The notes under the pieces: model-generated | What the model was told of the DNA's origin: nothing | The model's database searches: none | The model's input: only the letters and a program-made list of their open reading frames with translations | Shown: piece after piece, positions 22,936 through 32,085 of the stretch | Position numbering within the stretch: the stretch's first letter is position 1 | Layout: the number at the start of each line of letters is the position of its first letter | Source: CAWIVJ01 sp963839525 | GTDB taxonomy: Bacteria; Cyanobacteriota; Vampirovibrionia; Gastranaerophilales; Gastranaerophilaceae | Length of the DNA stretch: 64,000 nt | Assembly: GCA_963839525.1 (NCBI GenBank) | Contig: CAWIVJ010000005.1 | Coordinates: forward strand, 62,001 to 126,000 | Reading direction: 5' to 3' | Translations under genes and position numbers: made by a program

Positions 22936-23714
22936 AAGACCTCCTCTCCTTTAAAGACAGGTCCGTCTTTGCATACCGTTTTATTTATAATTTTGTTTCC
23001 CTGTTTAATCTTTATCACACATCCTCTGCAAATGCCTATTCCGCATGCCATAACTTTTTCCATGCAAACATCACATTCAATCACATATCTCTGGGCTGCT
23101 TGGGCAACAAATTTTAAAACAGGATACGGAGCACAAGAAACTATTTTTTCAGGATTAAACTCTGTTATAAGTTTTTCTAAATACTCACAAATACTTCCTT
23201 TATTCCCGTTTGAACCGTCATCGGTGGAAATAAAGTTAAAATCCGCTCCCAATATGCTTTCTTCGTTTAAAAATCCAGCGGCAAAAAAGGTTTCTGCTCC
23301 GGCTTCTTTTAATTTCTTATTTAAAGACAACAAAGGAGCAACGCCAATTCCTGCTCCAATCAATAAAGTTTTTTTATTTTCAATTTTAAACCTGTTTCCT
23401 AAAGGTGCTGAAAATTCAAGATTGTCTCCGATATTTAAACCTGCAATGTATTCTGTTCCTTTGCCTCTTTTTTTCATTAATATTGTTATGATATTATTTT
23501 CAAAACCAGCAATACTGAAAGGTCGTCTGAGAGTGAGTCCTTCACACAAAATCGAAATATATTCTCCCGGTTCAATTTTACTGAGATTGGGCGCAAAAAT
23601 CTGAACAGAGTAAACATTTTTGTTTATTTGTTTAATCTCCTTAACCGTTCCCGATTGATTTTTTCTTATGTCTCCCGTTTGGCTTGGTGTAACCTCTGCC
23701 ATACTGATTTCCAT
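22926..23714 (-). CDS. pyrK: Dihydroorotate dehydrogenase B, electron-transfer subunit
   Basis: Carries FAD and a [2Fe-2S] cluster and links PyrD to NAD. About 262 residues: FAD domain with LRRPFSIAG, NAD domain with LLIGAGIGVAPL, and a C-terminal cysteine cluster CDVCMEKVMACGIGICRGC for the iron-sulphur centre. I start at ATG 23714 because GGAGGGG precedes it; the longer frame from TTG 23753 lacks a ribosome-binding site. First gene of the pyrimidine operon, overlapping pyrD. Confidence 0.95.
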   Translation of the reverse strand: MEISMAEVTPSQTGDIRKNQSGTVKEIKQINKNVYSVQIFAPNLSKIEPGEYISILCEGLTLRRPFSIAGFENNIITILMKKRGKGTEYIAGLNIGDNLEFSAPLGNRFKIENKKTLLIGAGIGVAPLLSLNKKLKEAGAETFFAAGFLNEESILGADFNFISTDDGSNGNKGSICEYLEKLITEFNPEKIVSCAPYPVLKFVAQAAQRYVIECDVCMEKVMACGIGICRGCVIKIKQGNKIINKTVCKDGPVFKGEEVLWQ

Positions 23715-23770
23715 TATTATGAAACCCCTCCGCTGATATATTTTTTTTGTCAATTTTTACTGTATCAGTT

Positions 23771-23796
23771 AAAAAAAAGAAAAGCCCTAGCTTTTC
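23771..23796 (-). terminator. Rho-independent terminator downstream of aspA
   Basis: On the minus strand GAAAAGC (23796-23790) pairs with GCTTTTC (23785-23779) around TAGG, followed by eight T. It separates aspA from the pyrimidine operon. Confidence 0.8.
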
Positions 23797-23924
23797 TCCC
23801 TCTTATATTTTATTGTTTAATCTTAAATTTTTACTGATTATTTTCATTTTCCTGAGTCCCCAATATACCTTTAGACTATTATAAAACTATAAAAATTTTG
23901 AGTCAATTTTATTTAACAAATTGT

Positions 23925-25289
23925 TTACAAACTTAAAACATGCTCAGCCGAGATTAATTGCTCAAATTCTTCTTCGCTAATCAAATTATTTCTTAAAACA
24001 TGTTCTTTTACGGTTAAACTGTTATCTTTTAAACTATTGGAAATTTCCGAAAGCTTTTCATACCCCAATTTTGGCAAAAGTGCCGTTAAAATTGCTGTGC
24101 TTGAATGCAATTCCTCTTTTAATTTTGCTTCATTAGCTTTAATCCCGTCAATACATTTCTGGGCAAAAATTCTGTTTGTATTTATAAGCAAATTCAAACT
24201 TTCTAAAAGAGAAAATGCAATTAAAGGCATATTATGGTTCAGCTCCAATTGCCCCAGAGATGAAGCATGACTTATTATAACATCATTTCCAAGTACTTTA
24301 AGCCCGACCTGTCCGACCATTTCTGTAATAACAGGATTTACCTTACCGGGCATGATAGATGAACCTGCCTGAACAGAAGGCAAAATTATCTCCTTATAAG
24401 ATGACATCAATCTCAAATCATTTGATATTTTTATTAAATTTGTGGCATGAGCTTTTAAAATTCCGGAAACTTCACTAAAAACATCTGCATTCTGGGTATT
24501 TTCAACCAGATTTTCAGCTCTTGCAAGACCGAGACCAGTTAAATCTCTTAAACTTTCAATGACTTGAAAAATATATTTTTTTGGCGCTCCCAATCCTGTT
24601 CCTATAGCTGTCCCGCCAATATTTACGACTCTCAGACGCTCTTCGCACTTATAAATTCTCCATCTGTCTCTTGAAACCGCTTCCGCATAAGCTGAAAATT
24701 CTTTGCCTAAAGTTGTTAAAACAGCCTCTGTAAGCTGTGTTCTTCCTATCTTAACTATAGCAGAAAATTCCTTTTCTTTTCTCTCTAAAGCCTCTTGCAA
24801 TTCAACCACAGATTTTTCAAGTTCTCTGAATTTATATATCGCAGCGATTTTTAAAGCCGTAGGAAAAGTATCATTCGTTGATTGATACTTATTTACGTCG
24901 CCCAAAGGCGATATAATATCGTAACTGCCTTTTTTCTCATCCAGAATTTCTAAAGCCCTGTTTGCAATTACTTCATTAACATTCATGTTCAAAGAAGTTC
25001 CTGCTCCGCCTTGAAATGCGTCTACTACAATGTATTTATTCAGTTTTCCTTCAGACATTTCTTTGCATGCCTGAATAATAGCTTGTTCTTTGTTTTTTAA
25101 TTCCAGTCTATTTATGTCTGAAATAGTTTTTGCACATGCTAATTTCACTAACCCATAGGCTTTGATAAAATCTTCATCAATTTTGTAACCGGACACAGCA
25201 AAATTTTTCACGGCACGTTTAGTATGAATGCCAATGTAAGAATTTTTTGGAATTTCTATTATTCCTAAGATATCGTGTTCGGTTCTCAT
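23925..25289 (-). CDS. aspA: Aspartate ammonia-lyase
   Basis: Interconverts aspartate with fumarate and ammonia; cytosolic tetramer of the fumarase/aspartase superfamily. 454 residues; signatures GGAGTSLNMNVNEVIAN, QSTNDTFPTA, KIGRTQLTEA, and the mobile catalytic loop GSSIMPGKVNPV. In several anaerobes aspA lies among [FeFe]-hydrogenase maturation genes, and here hydF lies 760 bp away on the same strand with one opposing small gene between. Its own promoter is probable. An argininosuccinate- or fumarate-acting relative is less likely given the aspartase-type length and motifs. Confidence 0.92.
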   Translation of the reverse strand: MRTEHDILGIIEIPKNSYIGIHTKRAVKNFAVSGYKIDEDFIKAYGLVKLACAKTISDINRLELKNKEQAIIQACKEMSEGKLNKYIVVDAFQGGAGTSLNMNVNEVIANRALEILDEKKGSYDIISPLGDVNKYQSTNDTFPTALKIAAIYKFRELEKSVVELQEALERKEKEFSAIVKIGRTQLTEAVLTTLGKEFSAYAEAVSRDRWRIYKCEERLRVVNIGGTAIGTGLGAPKKYIFQVIESLRDLTGLGLARAENLVENTQNADVFSEVSGILKAHATNLIKISNDLRLMSSYKEIILPSVQAGSSIMPGKVNPVITEMVGQVGLKVLGNDVIISHASSLGQLELNHNMPLIAFSLLESLNLLINTNRIFAQKCIDGIKANEAKLKEELHSSTAILTALLPKLGYEKLSEISNSLKDNSLTVKEHVLRNNLISEEEFEQLISAEHVLSL

Positions 25290-25490
25290 TAATTTTTCTT
25301 TACTTTTATTTCTTTTAGTAAATTTATTTTACTAAAAACAAAAATATTTATAAATTGTTAAGAATTGTAAAGTTGAATTTTAAAAAAGCAAAATTAGCCT
25401 GCAATGCTGGGATTGAGCACATAGTATCCAATAAGAGGATTTTTTGCGGGCAATAATTCTTATCCTCTTTACTTGTAATAAATATAGGGG

Positions 25491-25520
25491 TTTACAAAAA
25501 CTCGTTGTGTTTGATAAAAT
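25491..25520 (+). promoter_or_regulatory. Probable sigma-70-type promoter
   Basis: TTTACA (25491-25496) and TAAAAT (25515-25520) with an 18-base spacer, 33 bases upstream of the start of the 115-residue gene. Upstream, AAGAGGAT (25433-25440) and ATCCTCTT (25462-25469) form an inverted repeat. Confidence 0.5.
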
Positions 25521-25553
25521 TAAAGTGAATCGTAGTTAGAAAAGAGGTAAATT

Positions 25554-25901
25554 ATGCCCGCAGTGTCACCAATAGTAGAAGCAGCAAAAAACATACAAAG
25601 ATGTAAAGCTATTATGAAAAAAAGAGGAGATTTAACACACCTAAAAAAATCTTTTAACTGTACTCCATTGGATGAGAAGTTTTTATCTCCCAAAGAACGT
25701 GACGCTCTTTCAAATAAAGCAAAAAAATTAACAAAAGAGATGCAAGATAAAATTAAGAGTCTTGAAATGTGGGAAAATCTATTTGGAAAAAAAGTTAACG
25801 TCAGCCCAAAGGGTACAAAAAAGGCTACTGGAGGAACAGGGGACGTATTCATAAGTAGCCATGAAGATTATATAAGAGTAAAAAAACAAAGAAATAATTA
25901 A
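25554..25901 (+). CDS. Unrecognised basic protein, 115 aa
   Basis: Starts MPAVSPIVEAAKNIQRCKAI with AAAGAGG upstream. The centre (FLSPKERDALSNKAKKLTKEM, then KSLEMWENLFGKK) is predicted helical, and the end (GGTGDVFISSHEDYI) is more polar. No signal peptide or membrane segment. Stand-alone gene between the divergently placed aspA and hydF, opposite to both. I do not recognise the family; it looks lineage-specific. Confidence 0.65.
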   Translation: MPAVSPIVEAAKNIQRCKAIMKKRGDLTHLKKSFNCTPLDEKFLSPKERDALSNKAKKLTKEMQDKIKSLEMWENLFGKKVNVSPKGTKKATGGTGDVFISSHEDYIRVKKQRNN

Positions 25902-25931
25902 AAGTAAACTATGGATTGAGCAAGTAAGCAG

Positions 25932-26030
25932 GGTGCGTTAATGCTTTAAATAAACAAGTTTAATTTTTTTGCGCCCAAACGCACCGTCATAAAGTAAGCA
26001 GCAAGTAGGGCGGATTCCCTAATCCACTAC
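25932..26030. repeat. Palindromic intergenic DNA downstream of hydF
   Basis: Two inverted repeats: GGTGCGTT (25932-25939) with AACGCACC (25978-25985), and GTAG..GGATT (26005-26016) with AATCC..CTAC (26021-26030). They lie in the converging ends of the 115-residue gene and hydF and may act as a shared terminator or be a remnant of a repeat element. Confidence 0.55.
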
Positions 26031-26050
26031 CACAAAAACGGGTTGCTTTT

Positions 26051-27292
26051 TTATTTTCTGACTTCTTCATAAATAAGCTTTGCGCTTTCAAACGGCTCCA
26101 GAGCTCTTTCAAAAATACCCAGAGAATAGGCTATTGTAAGCCCGTAATTAGTTATCGGAACATTGGCTTCCCTTGCCTTCAAAATACGTGATAAAATTTC
26201 ACGTCTGTTTGTCATGCAGGCTCCGCAATGGATTATTAACGCATAATCTTTTATATTTTGCGGAAAATCATGCCCGGCATAGTGTTCAAATTCAAGTTTC
26301 TTCCCTGTGTATTGAGTAAGCCAGCGGGGAATTTTAACTCTGCCGATATCATCGCTTATTGCATGATGTGTGCATGATTCACAAATCAGGATTTTATTGC
26401 CTGATTGTAATTTTTCGATAGCTAATGTACCTTTGACAAATTCGTTCAATTCACCCTTAAGCCTTGCAAAAAGTATTGAAAAAGATGTTAATTTAATATT
26501 TCTCGGAACATCAGCAGAAACTTTTAAAAATGCCTGTGAATCTGTAATCACTAAAGTCGGAGGAGTTTTAAGATTTTCTAAAGTTCTTCTTAGTTCACGT
26601 TCTTTTGTGACAATTGCAATAGAATCATTATCCAATAAATCTCTGATAGTCTGTACCTGAGGTAAAATCAATCTGCCTTTTGGAGCTTCAAGGTCAATCG
26701 GTACAACTAAAACAGCTGTTTCACCTGCTCTAAGCAAATCAGAAGCGATTGAAATATCTTTAAAAAATTCTTCCGGAACATTTTTTATTATTGCCTGTTT
26801 TAAATCGTCAATTCCTTGATTTAAAAGTGCCGAAGTATAAACAATTTGAACATTGTATTTTTTTATTTCTTCTAATTTTTTTGCTGAAATCTCGCCTTCA
26901 TCTGTTTTATTTAAAACAACAATGAAAGGGATTTTGCGAATTTGAAACTCTTCAATAAGTAACGTTTCAAATTCGCAAAATCCTTCATAATCACATGCAA
27001 TTATTGCTAAATCGATTCTGTCAATAATTTTTTTTGTTTTTTCAACTCTTTTGAGCCCCAGAGCTCCTTCATCATCAATTCCTGCAGTATCAACAAACAA
27101 AACAGGACCTAAGGGAAGCAATTCCATCGATTTTTCAACCGGATCCGTTGTTGTTCCGGCTGTTTCTGAAACAATTGAAATATCCTGTTTTGTCAGAGCA
27201 TTTAAAATGCTTGATTTACCGACATTTCTTTTACCGAAAATTCCTATATGTATTCTCATTCCTTTTGGCGTACTCTGTGCCTGACCAACCAC
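26051..27292 (-). CDS. hydF: [FeFe]-hydrogenase maturation GTPase HydF
   Basis: Scaffold on which the di-iron subcluster of the hydrogenase H-cluster is assembled before transfer to HydA. 413 residues. Small GTPase domain: P-loop GIFGKRNVGKSS at 17-28, DTAG, and NKTD. The C-terminal cluster-binding domain has C304-x2-C307-x-H309 (CESCTHH) and H355-C356-x2-C359 (HCGAC), the expected CxH...HCxxC ligands for a [4Fe-4S] cluster. GTG start at 27292 with GGAGG in front; an internal ATG at 27259 is the alternative. HydE, HydG and the hydrogenase itself are not in this window. It implies hydrogen metabolism and an anoxic lifestyle. Confidence 0.95.
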   Translation of the reverse strand: MVGQAQSTPKGMRIHIGIFGKRNVGKSSILNALTKQDISIVSETAGTTTDPVEKSMELLPLGPVLFVDTAGIDDEGALGLKRVEKTKKIIDRIDLAIIACDYEGFCEFETLLIEEFQIRKIPFIVVLNKTDEGEISAKKLEEIKKYNVQIVYTSALLNQGIDDLKQAIIKNVPEEFFKDISIASDLLRAGETAVLVVPIDLEAPKGRLILPQVQTIRDLLDNDSIAIVTKERELRRTLENLKTPPTLVITDSQAFLKVSADVPRNIKLTSFSILFARLKGELNEFVKGTLAIEKLQSGNKILICESCTHHAISDDIGRVKIPRWLTQYTGKKLEFEHYAGHDFPQNIKDYALIIHCGACMTNRREILSRILKAREANVPITNYGLTIAYSLGIFERALEPFESAKLIYEEVRK

Positions 27293-27347
27293 ATTTACCT
27301 CCGTTCCTTTAATCGTGTTTTGAATTTTTTCCCAATAAAATTTTTCA

Positions 27348-27437
27348 CGTCATTGCGAGGAGTGAGTTTAACGAACGATGCAGCAATCCAAATATTTTTT
27401 TGGATTGCTTCGGCTTTTTTCAAGCCTCGCAATGACA
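27348..27437. repeat. Palindromic dispersed repeat (CATTGCGAGG type)
   Basis: Outer arms TCATTGCGAGG and CCTCGCAATGA enclose an inner hairpin GCAATCCAAA / TTTGGATTGC. Lies between hydF and leuC. A partial copy is at 47548-47580. Elements of this appearance are common in several unrelated bacterial genomes. Confidence 0.8.
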
Positions 27438-27519
27438 AAAATATTAACTTACTATTTCATTTTATCATACAAATGTTTTTATGTTAAAATTAATCTAAAG
27501 AAAAAGGAGAAACAGAAGT

Positions 27520-28800
27520 ATGACAAGACCAATGACTATTACGGAAAAAATTTTAGCTGACCATGCAGGACTTGAAAGTGTTAAACCTGGAGATTTAATT
27601 ACTGCAAAAGTTGACATAACTCTTGCAAATGATATTACCGGTCCTGTTGCTGTTAAAGAATTTAAAAAAACAGGTGCACAAAAAGTTTTTGATAAAGACA
27701 GAGTTGTATTTGTTCCTGACCACTTCGTTCCGAACAAAGATATTAAATCAGCTGAACAGGTAAAAATTCTTAGAGAATTTTCCAGAGAGCAGGATTTAAA
27801 AAATTTCTTTGAACTCGGCCGAATGGGTATTGAACATACGTTATTGCCTGATTTAGGAATTGTAGGACCCGGGGATTTAGTCATAGGTGCGGACAGTCAT
27901 ACTTGTACTTACGGGGCTTTAGGCGCTTTTTCAACAGGTGTAGGCTCAACTGATTTAGCCTGCGCAATGGCATCAGGAGAAACCTGGTTTATGGTTCCGG
28001 AGACTATTAAAGTTGAATTTAACGGTGAATTGAATAAATGGGTAAGCGCAAAAGATTTAATCTTGTTTTTAATCGGACAAATAGGTGTTGACGGCGCCTT
28101 GTACCAATCTCTTGAAATTGGCGGAAGCACAATTGAAAATATGGGAATGGACGGACGTTTTACTATTTGCAATATGGCAATTGAAGCAGGTGCTAAAAAC
28201 GGAATTATCGTTCCCGATAAAATTACAGAAGAATTTGTTAAAAACAGATGCCAAAGACCTTATAAATTTTATAAAAGCGATGAAAATGCCGAATATGCAA
28301 AGGTTTTAAAATATGATGTGTCAGAAATTGAGCCTCAAGTTGCATTCCCCCACTTACCGGAAAACACAAAACCAATTTCGCAAGTCGGGGATATTAAAAT
28401 TGACCAAGCTGTAATCGGAAGCTGTACAAATGGAAGAATTTCGGATTTAAAAATTGCTGCTGAACTTCTTGAAGGGCGTAAAGTTCATAAAGATGTACGT
28501 TTAATAATTTTACCAGGCACTCAGGATATATACTTAGAGGCAATTGAAAAAGGTTATGTTCAAATATTCATAAAAGCCGGCGGAGCTTTTTCAACTCCGA
28601 CTTGTGGACCTTGCTTAGGCGGGCATATGGGTATTCTGGCGAAAGGTGAACGTGCAATTTCTACTACTAACAGAAATTTTGTAGGAAGAATGGGACACAC
28701 AGAAAGCGAAGTTTACCTTGCGTCTCCTGCAATAGCTGCAGCAAGCGCAGTACTTGGTAAAATCGCTTCACCGGAAGAATTAGTGAGAAGTGAAAAGTGA
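27520..28800 (+). CDS. leuC: 3-isopropylmalate dehydratase large subunit
   Basis: Aconitase-family [4Fe-4S] enzyme; with LeuD (6.2 kb) isomerises isopropylmalate. 426 residues, the archaeal-type short LeuC. Cluster cysteines are in IGSCTNGR and CGPCLGG (CxxC); GADSHTCTYGALGAFSTGVGS is the substrate motif near residue 125. AAGGAG precedes the ATG. The last residues VRSEK are encoded by a palindromic repeat that fills the gap to leuB. Confidence 0.95.
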   Translation: MTRPMTITEKILADHAGLESVKPGDLITAKVDITLANDITGPVAVKEFKKTGAQKVFDKDRVVFVPDHFVPNKDIKSAEQVKILREFSREQDLKNFFELGRMGIEHTLLPDLGIVGPGDLVIGADSHTCTYGALGAFSTGVGSTDLACAMASGETWFMVPETIKVEFNGELNKWVSAKDLILFLIGQIGVDGALYQSLEIGGSTIENMGMDGRFTICNMAIEAGAKNGIIVPDKITEEFVKNRCQRPYKFYKSDENAEYAKVLKYDVSEIEPQVAFPHLPENTKPISQVGDIKIDQAVIGSCTNGRISDLKIAAELLEGRKVHKDVRLIILPGTQDIYLEAIEKGYVQIFIKAGGAFSTPTCGPCLGGHMGILAKGERAISTTNRNFVGRMGHTESEVYLASPAIAAASAVLGKIASPEELVRSEK

Positions 28801-28858
28801 GAAGTGGGAGGTGAAGAGAACTCTAATTTTTCTCACTTCTCACCACTCACCTCTCACT
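28782..28858. repeat. GTGAGAAGTG-type palindrome between leuC and leuB
   Basis: Purine-rich left part (GTGAGAAGTGAAAAGTGAG) and complementary right part (CTCACTTCTCACCACTCACC) form a long imperfect hairpin. It overlaps the final codons of leuC. A related element follows leuB. Confidence 0.8.
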
Positions 28859-28877
28859 AAAAATAAAGGATGCCATA

Positions 28878-29963
28878 ATGAATAAAAAAATTGTTGTACT
28901 GAAAGGCGACGGAATAGGACCTGAAGTTGTTGATCAGGCATTAAAATCTTTAGATGCTGTTTGTCAAAAATTTAATCATAATTTTGAATACACTGAAGCT
29001 CTTATCGGTGGTGTAGCAATTGATAAATTCGGTGTACCGCTGCCTGATGAAACACTTGAACTTGCTAAGAAATCAGACGCTGTTTTTCTTGGCGCAGTAG
29101 GAGATTGGAAATATGATAAATTAGATCCTGCAATAAGACCTGAAAAAGGTTTACTGGGTATCAGAAAAGGTTTGGGATTATTTGCAAACCTTCGTCCCGT
29201 AAAAATATTTGATGAATTGGTTTCATCTTCACCCTTAAAAGAAGATTTGATTAAAGGTGCAGATATTATGATTATCAGAGAACTTACTGGCGGAATTTAT
29301 TTTGGAGAACCAAAAGGTGAAAGAATGCAAAATAACGAAAAAACTGCCTTTAATACCATGATTTATAAAGAAAGTGAAATAAGAAGAATTGCAAAAGTTG
29401 CGTTTGAAATTGCTATGAAAAGGAATAAAAAAGTTTGTTCTGTTGACAAGGCGAACGTTTTAGACGTTTCAAGATTTTGGCGAGAAATTGTTACTGAAGT
29501 CTCAAAAGATTATCCTGAAGTTGAACTCTCGCACCAATACGTAGATAATGCGGCGATGCAATTAATTATTAAACCTAAACAATTTGATGTAATATTAACA
29601 AGTAATTTATTCGGGGATATTTTATCAGATGAAGCCTCTGTTTTATCCGGATCTTTAGGGCTTTTGCCAAGCGCAAGTTTATCTGAAGGCTCTATTGGTA
29701 TGTTCGAACCTTGTCATGGTTCTGCGCCTGACTTTAAAGGGTTGGATAAGCTTAATCCTATTGCAACGATTTTATCAGCAGCTATGATGTTAAAGTATGG
29801 TTTTGATATGCAAGAAGAAGCCGAAGCAATTGAAAATGCTGTTGATTCAGTGCTAAAAGAAGGTTACCGCACAGAAGATATTCTAAAAAAAGAAGGCAAA
29901 AAACTTGTCGGAACAAGCAAAATGGGTGATTTGATTGCTCAAAAAGTGAGTGATGAGAAGTGA
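28878..29963 (+). CDS. leuB: 3-isopropylmalate dehydrogenase
   Basis: Oxidatively decarboxylates 3-isopropylmalate with NAD. 361 residues; GDGIGPEVV at the N terminus, RPEKGLLGIRKGL, ELTGGIYFGEPKG, KANVLD, and GSAPD in the metal/NAD region. The end (KVSDEK) is encoded by the same kind of repeat as the leuC end. Reads in the same direction as leuC and leuA, presumably one operon leuC-leuB-leuA. Confidence 0.96.
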   Translation: MNKKIVVLKGDGIGPEVVDQALKSLDAVCQKFNHNFEYTEALIGGVAIDKFGVPLPDETLELAKKSDAVFLGAVGDWKYDKLDPAIRPEKGLLGIRKGLGLFANLRPVKIFDELVSSSPLKEDLIKGADIMIIRELTGGIYFGEPKGERMQNNEKTAFNTMIYKESEIRRIAKVAFEIAMKRNKKVCSVDKANVLDVSRFWREIVTEVSKDYPEVELSHQYVDNAAMQLIIKPKQFDVILTSNLFGDILSDEASVLSGSLGLLPSASLSEGSIGMFEPCHGSAPDFKGLDKLNPIATILSAAMMLKYGFDMQEEAEAIENAVDSVLKEGYRTEDILKKEGKKLVGTSKMGDLIAQKVSDEK

Positions 29964-30003
29964 ATGGTTAGAGGGAAAGCTCTTCTCACCACTCACCTTT
30001 CAC
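29945..30003. repeat. GTGAGAAGTG-type palindrome between leuB and leuA
   Basis: GTGAGTGATGAGAAG at the left and CTTCTCACCACTCACC at the right pair imperfectly. The right half shares TCTCACCACTCACCT with the element between leuC and leuB. It supplies the last codons of leuB. Confidence 0.78.
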
Positions 30004-30035
30004 AAAAAGCATAAGTTGAAAGGATTAAATAAAAT

Positions 30036-31550
30036 ATGAACAACCCTTTTTTTTATGATGTAACATTACGCGATGGAAATCAGGCGTTGAAAAAGCCCTG
30101 GAACACTCAGGAAAAAGAAATCATTTTTAATAAACTTCTTGCCCTCGGCGTTCAAGGTATTGAAGTAGGTTTTTCAGGTGCTTCTGATATGGACTTTGAG
30201 GCTTGCTCGCATTTAGCAAATTTAGCTCCTGAAAACGTTGTTATATCCGGACTTGCAAGAGCTGTTAAACGCGATATTGATAAGGTTGCACAGGCAATAA
30301 AAAATGCTCCGAAGCCTCGTATTCATACATTTATTGCGATGAATCCACTCGGGCTTGAATATGTTTTGAAAAAACCGCTAAAAGAAGTCAAAAAAATCGC
30401 AATTGATGCTGTAAGTTATGCAAAGAATGTTCTGCCTTCTTATGGCGAAGTTCAATTTTCCGTTGAACATTTTGGCGATTGCAGAGAGAATTTAGATGAA
30501 GTAATCGACTCTCTTAAAGATATTGTTAAAGCAGGAGCTGATGTTATAAACTTGCCAAATACCGTTGAACGTTTTCGCCCGATGGAATTTATTGAAATGG
30601 TAAGAAAAGTAAGATTATCGCTGCCGGAAGATATTGTAGTTGCGGTTCATTGTCATAATGACCTTGGAATGGCATCTGCTACAACAGTGGAAAGCTATTT
30701 TGCAGGAGCAACACAGCTTGAATGCAGTTTAAACGGACTTGGAGAAAGGGCAGGCAATACAAATATTTATGAAGTAGCTATCGCACTTTATAATTCAGGA
30801 GTTGATGTGCCTTTAAATATGCAAAACATCTACGAAACAGCTATTTTAACTTCAGAGATGGCAAACGTTCCTATCTGGGAAAAAGCACCAATCATAGGGC
30901 ACGATGCACTTGCTCATAGAAGCGGAATACATCAAGATGGAGTAGTTAAAACAAAACATCTTGAAAAAGGTGCTTACCGTGCTTTTAATCCTGAGTTAAT
31001 AGGTCGTACAGGTGCTGAAAAACTTGGATTTACAAGTCAATCAGGAAAAACAGCAATCTTTGAATTAATAAATTCAACTCCATACCAAATTTCAATCCAA
31101 GAAGCAGTTTATCTTACGCCTTTTGCAAAAAATAAAGCGGAAAAAGTAGGTGAACTTTCCATAAAACAACTGCTAAAGCTTTATTTTGACGAAATTTGCA
31201 ATGTAAAAGGTGCTTTTAAATTAAACAATTTTACAAAAATAAGTGATGATAAATTCACTTTAAGTTTCAATCATAATGATAAAGAATTCGATGTTATAAT
31301 CAAAGGTTCGGGACCGCTTGATGCTTGTATTAATGCTTTAAAAAAGGTCGGATTTCCTCTTGAGCTGGAACACTACGAACAACACGCAATTGAAGATTTA
31401 GAAAGTGAAAAAGAAAAAGCTAAAGCAATGAGTGTACTTCATTTTACTCATAAAGGCAGCACAATAATTACCCGAGCAGTCCATGATTCAACTGCACAAG
31501 CTAATGTCCAAGCTGTATTTAACGCATTGAATCTAATGCATAATCAATAA
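30036..31550 (+). CDS. leuA: 2-isopropylmalate synthase
   Basis: Condenses acetyl-CoA with 2-oxoisovalerate, the committed step to leucine. 504 residues: a DRE-TIM metallolyase barrel with VTLRDGNQALKKPW at the start, VAVHCHNDLGMA metal motif near 205, HRSGIHQDG near 290, and a C-terminal regulatory domain from about 370 that normally binds leucine. The DGNQAL form of the first motif resembles the fungal/type 2 LeuA group more than the common DGEQ form. A citramalate synthase is possible but less likely in this leuC-leuB context. Confidence 0.9.
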   Translation: MNNPFFYDVTLRDGNQALKKPWNTQEKEIIFNKLLALGVQGIEVGFSGASDMDFEACSHLANLAPENVVISGLARAVKRDIDKVAQAIKNAPKPRIHTFIAMNPLGLEYVLKKPLKEVKKIAIDAVSYAKNVLPSYGEVQFSVEHFGDCRENLDEVIDSLKDIVKAGADVINLPNTVERFRPMEFIEMVRKVRLSLPEDIVVAVHCHNDLGMASATTVESYFAGATQLECSLNGLGERAGNTNIYEVAIALYNSGVDVPLNMQNIYETAILTSEMANVPIWEKAPIIGHDALAHRSGIHQDGVVKTKHLEKGAYRAFNPELIGRTGAEKLGFTSQSGKTAIFELINSTPYQISIQEAVYLTPFAKNKAEKVGELSIKQLLKLYFDEICNVKGAFKLNNFTKISDDKFTLSFNHNDKEFDVIIKGSGPLDACINALKKVGFPLELEHYEQHAIEDLESEKEKAKAMSVLHFTHKGSTIITRAVHDSTAQANVQAVFNALNLMHNQ

Positions 31551-31673
31551 ATAACGTTAATATTTGTAATTTTATTTATAAATTTTGTTATATATGTAGC
31601 AAAATTTATTTTTTTGTGTATAATATTTAAATCAAGTTGAATCGTATAGTTTATATTTTGGAGATAAGTTATT

Positions 31674-32072
31674 TTGAAAGTAATTAATAATTTTACTTGC
31701 AGTAATTTTTTATTTTCTTATGAGGCTCACAATACCAACAGACTTTCTGTGCCTAAAAATCAGACGTTAAATGATACATTTGTTAAATCAAACTCTTTAC
31801 CTCAGGTAAGTTTTGGTAAAAATGTTACTCAAGAAGTTTTAAATGAATTAAATTCTAACAAATCTTTACACCAAATTCATATTGGATACAATAAATTAGA
31901 AAAATTTCTGACAGGGTTCTTGGGACTTACTGATGAAGGATATTCGGGTTCACACCATAAATTTAGCAAAGAAGGGCTAAAAAGACCTTTAGAATTGTCA
32001 GGGCATGGCAAAGAAGCAAGATGGGAAGACATAAGAGATGTAAGGAAACTCATGAAAACCATTCTTGCATAG
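31674..32072 (+). CDS. Small protein with VSFGK motif and HicA-like C-terminal domain
   Basis: 132 residues, TTG start with GGAG about ten bases ahead and a TATAAT at 31619-31624. The first 55 residues look disordered and contain QVSFGK at 44-49. Residues 70-132 (HIGYNKLEKFLTGFLG, GYSGSHHKF, LSGHGKEARWEDIRDVRKLMKTIL) resemble the dsRBD-like fold of HicA toxins: helix, then SGSHH with the catalytic-type histidine, then strands and a final helix. No HicB antitoxin gene is adjacent. The domain assignment is by eye and needs a profile search. Confidence 0.55.
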   Translation: MKVINNFTCSNFLFSYEAHNTNRLSVPKNQTLNDTFVKSNSLPQVSFGKNVTQEVLNELNSNKSLHQIHIGYNKLEKFLTGFLGLTDEGYSGSHHKFSKEGLKRPLELSGHGKEARWEDIRDVRKLMKTILA

Positions 32073-32085
32073 TTTTAGCTTTTGC

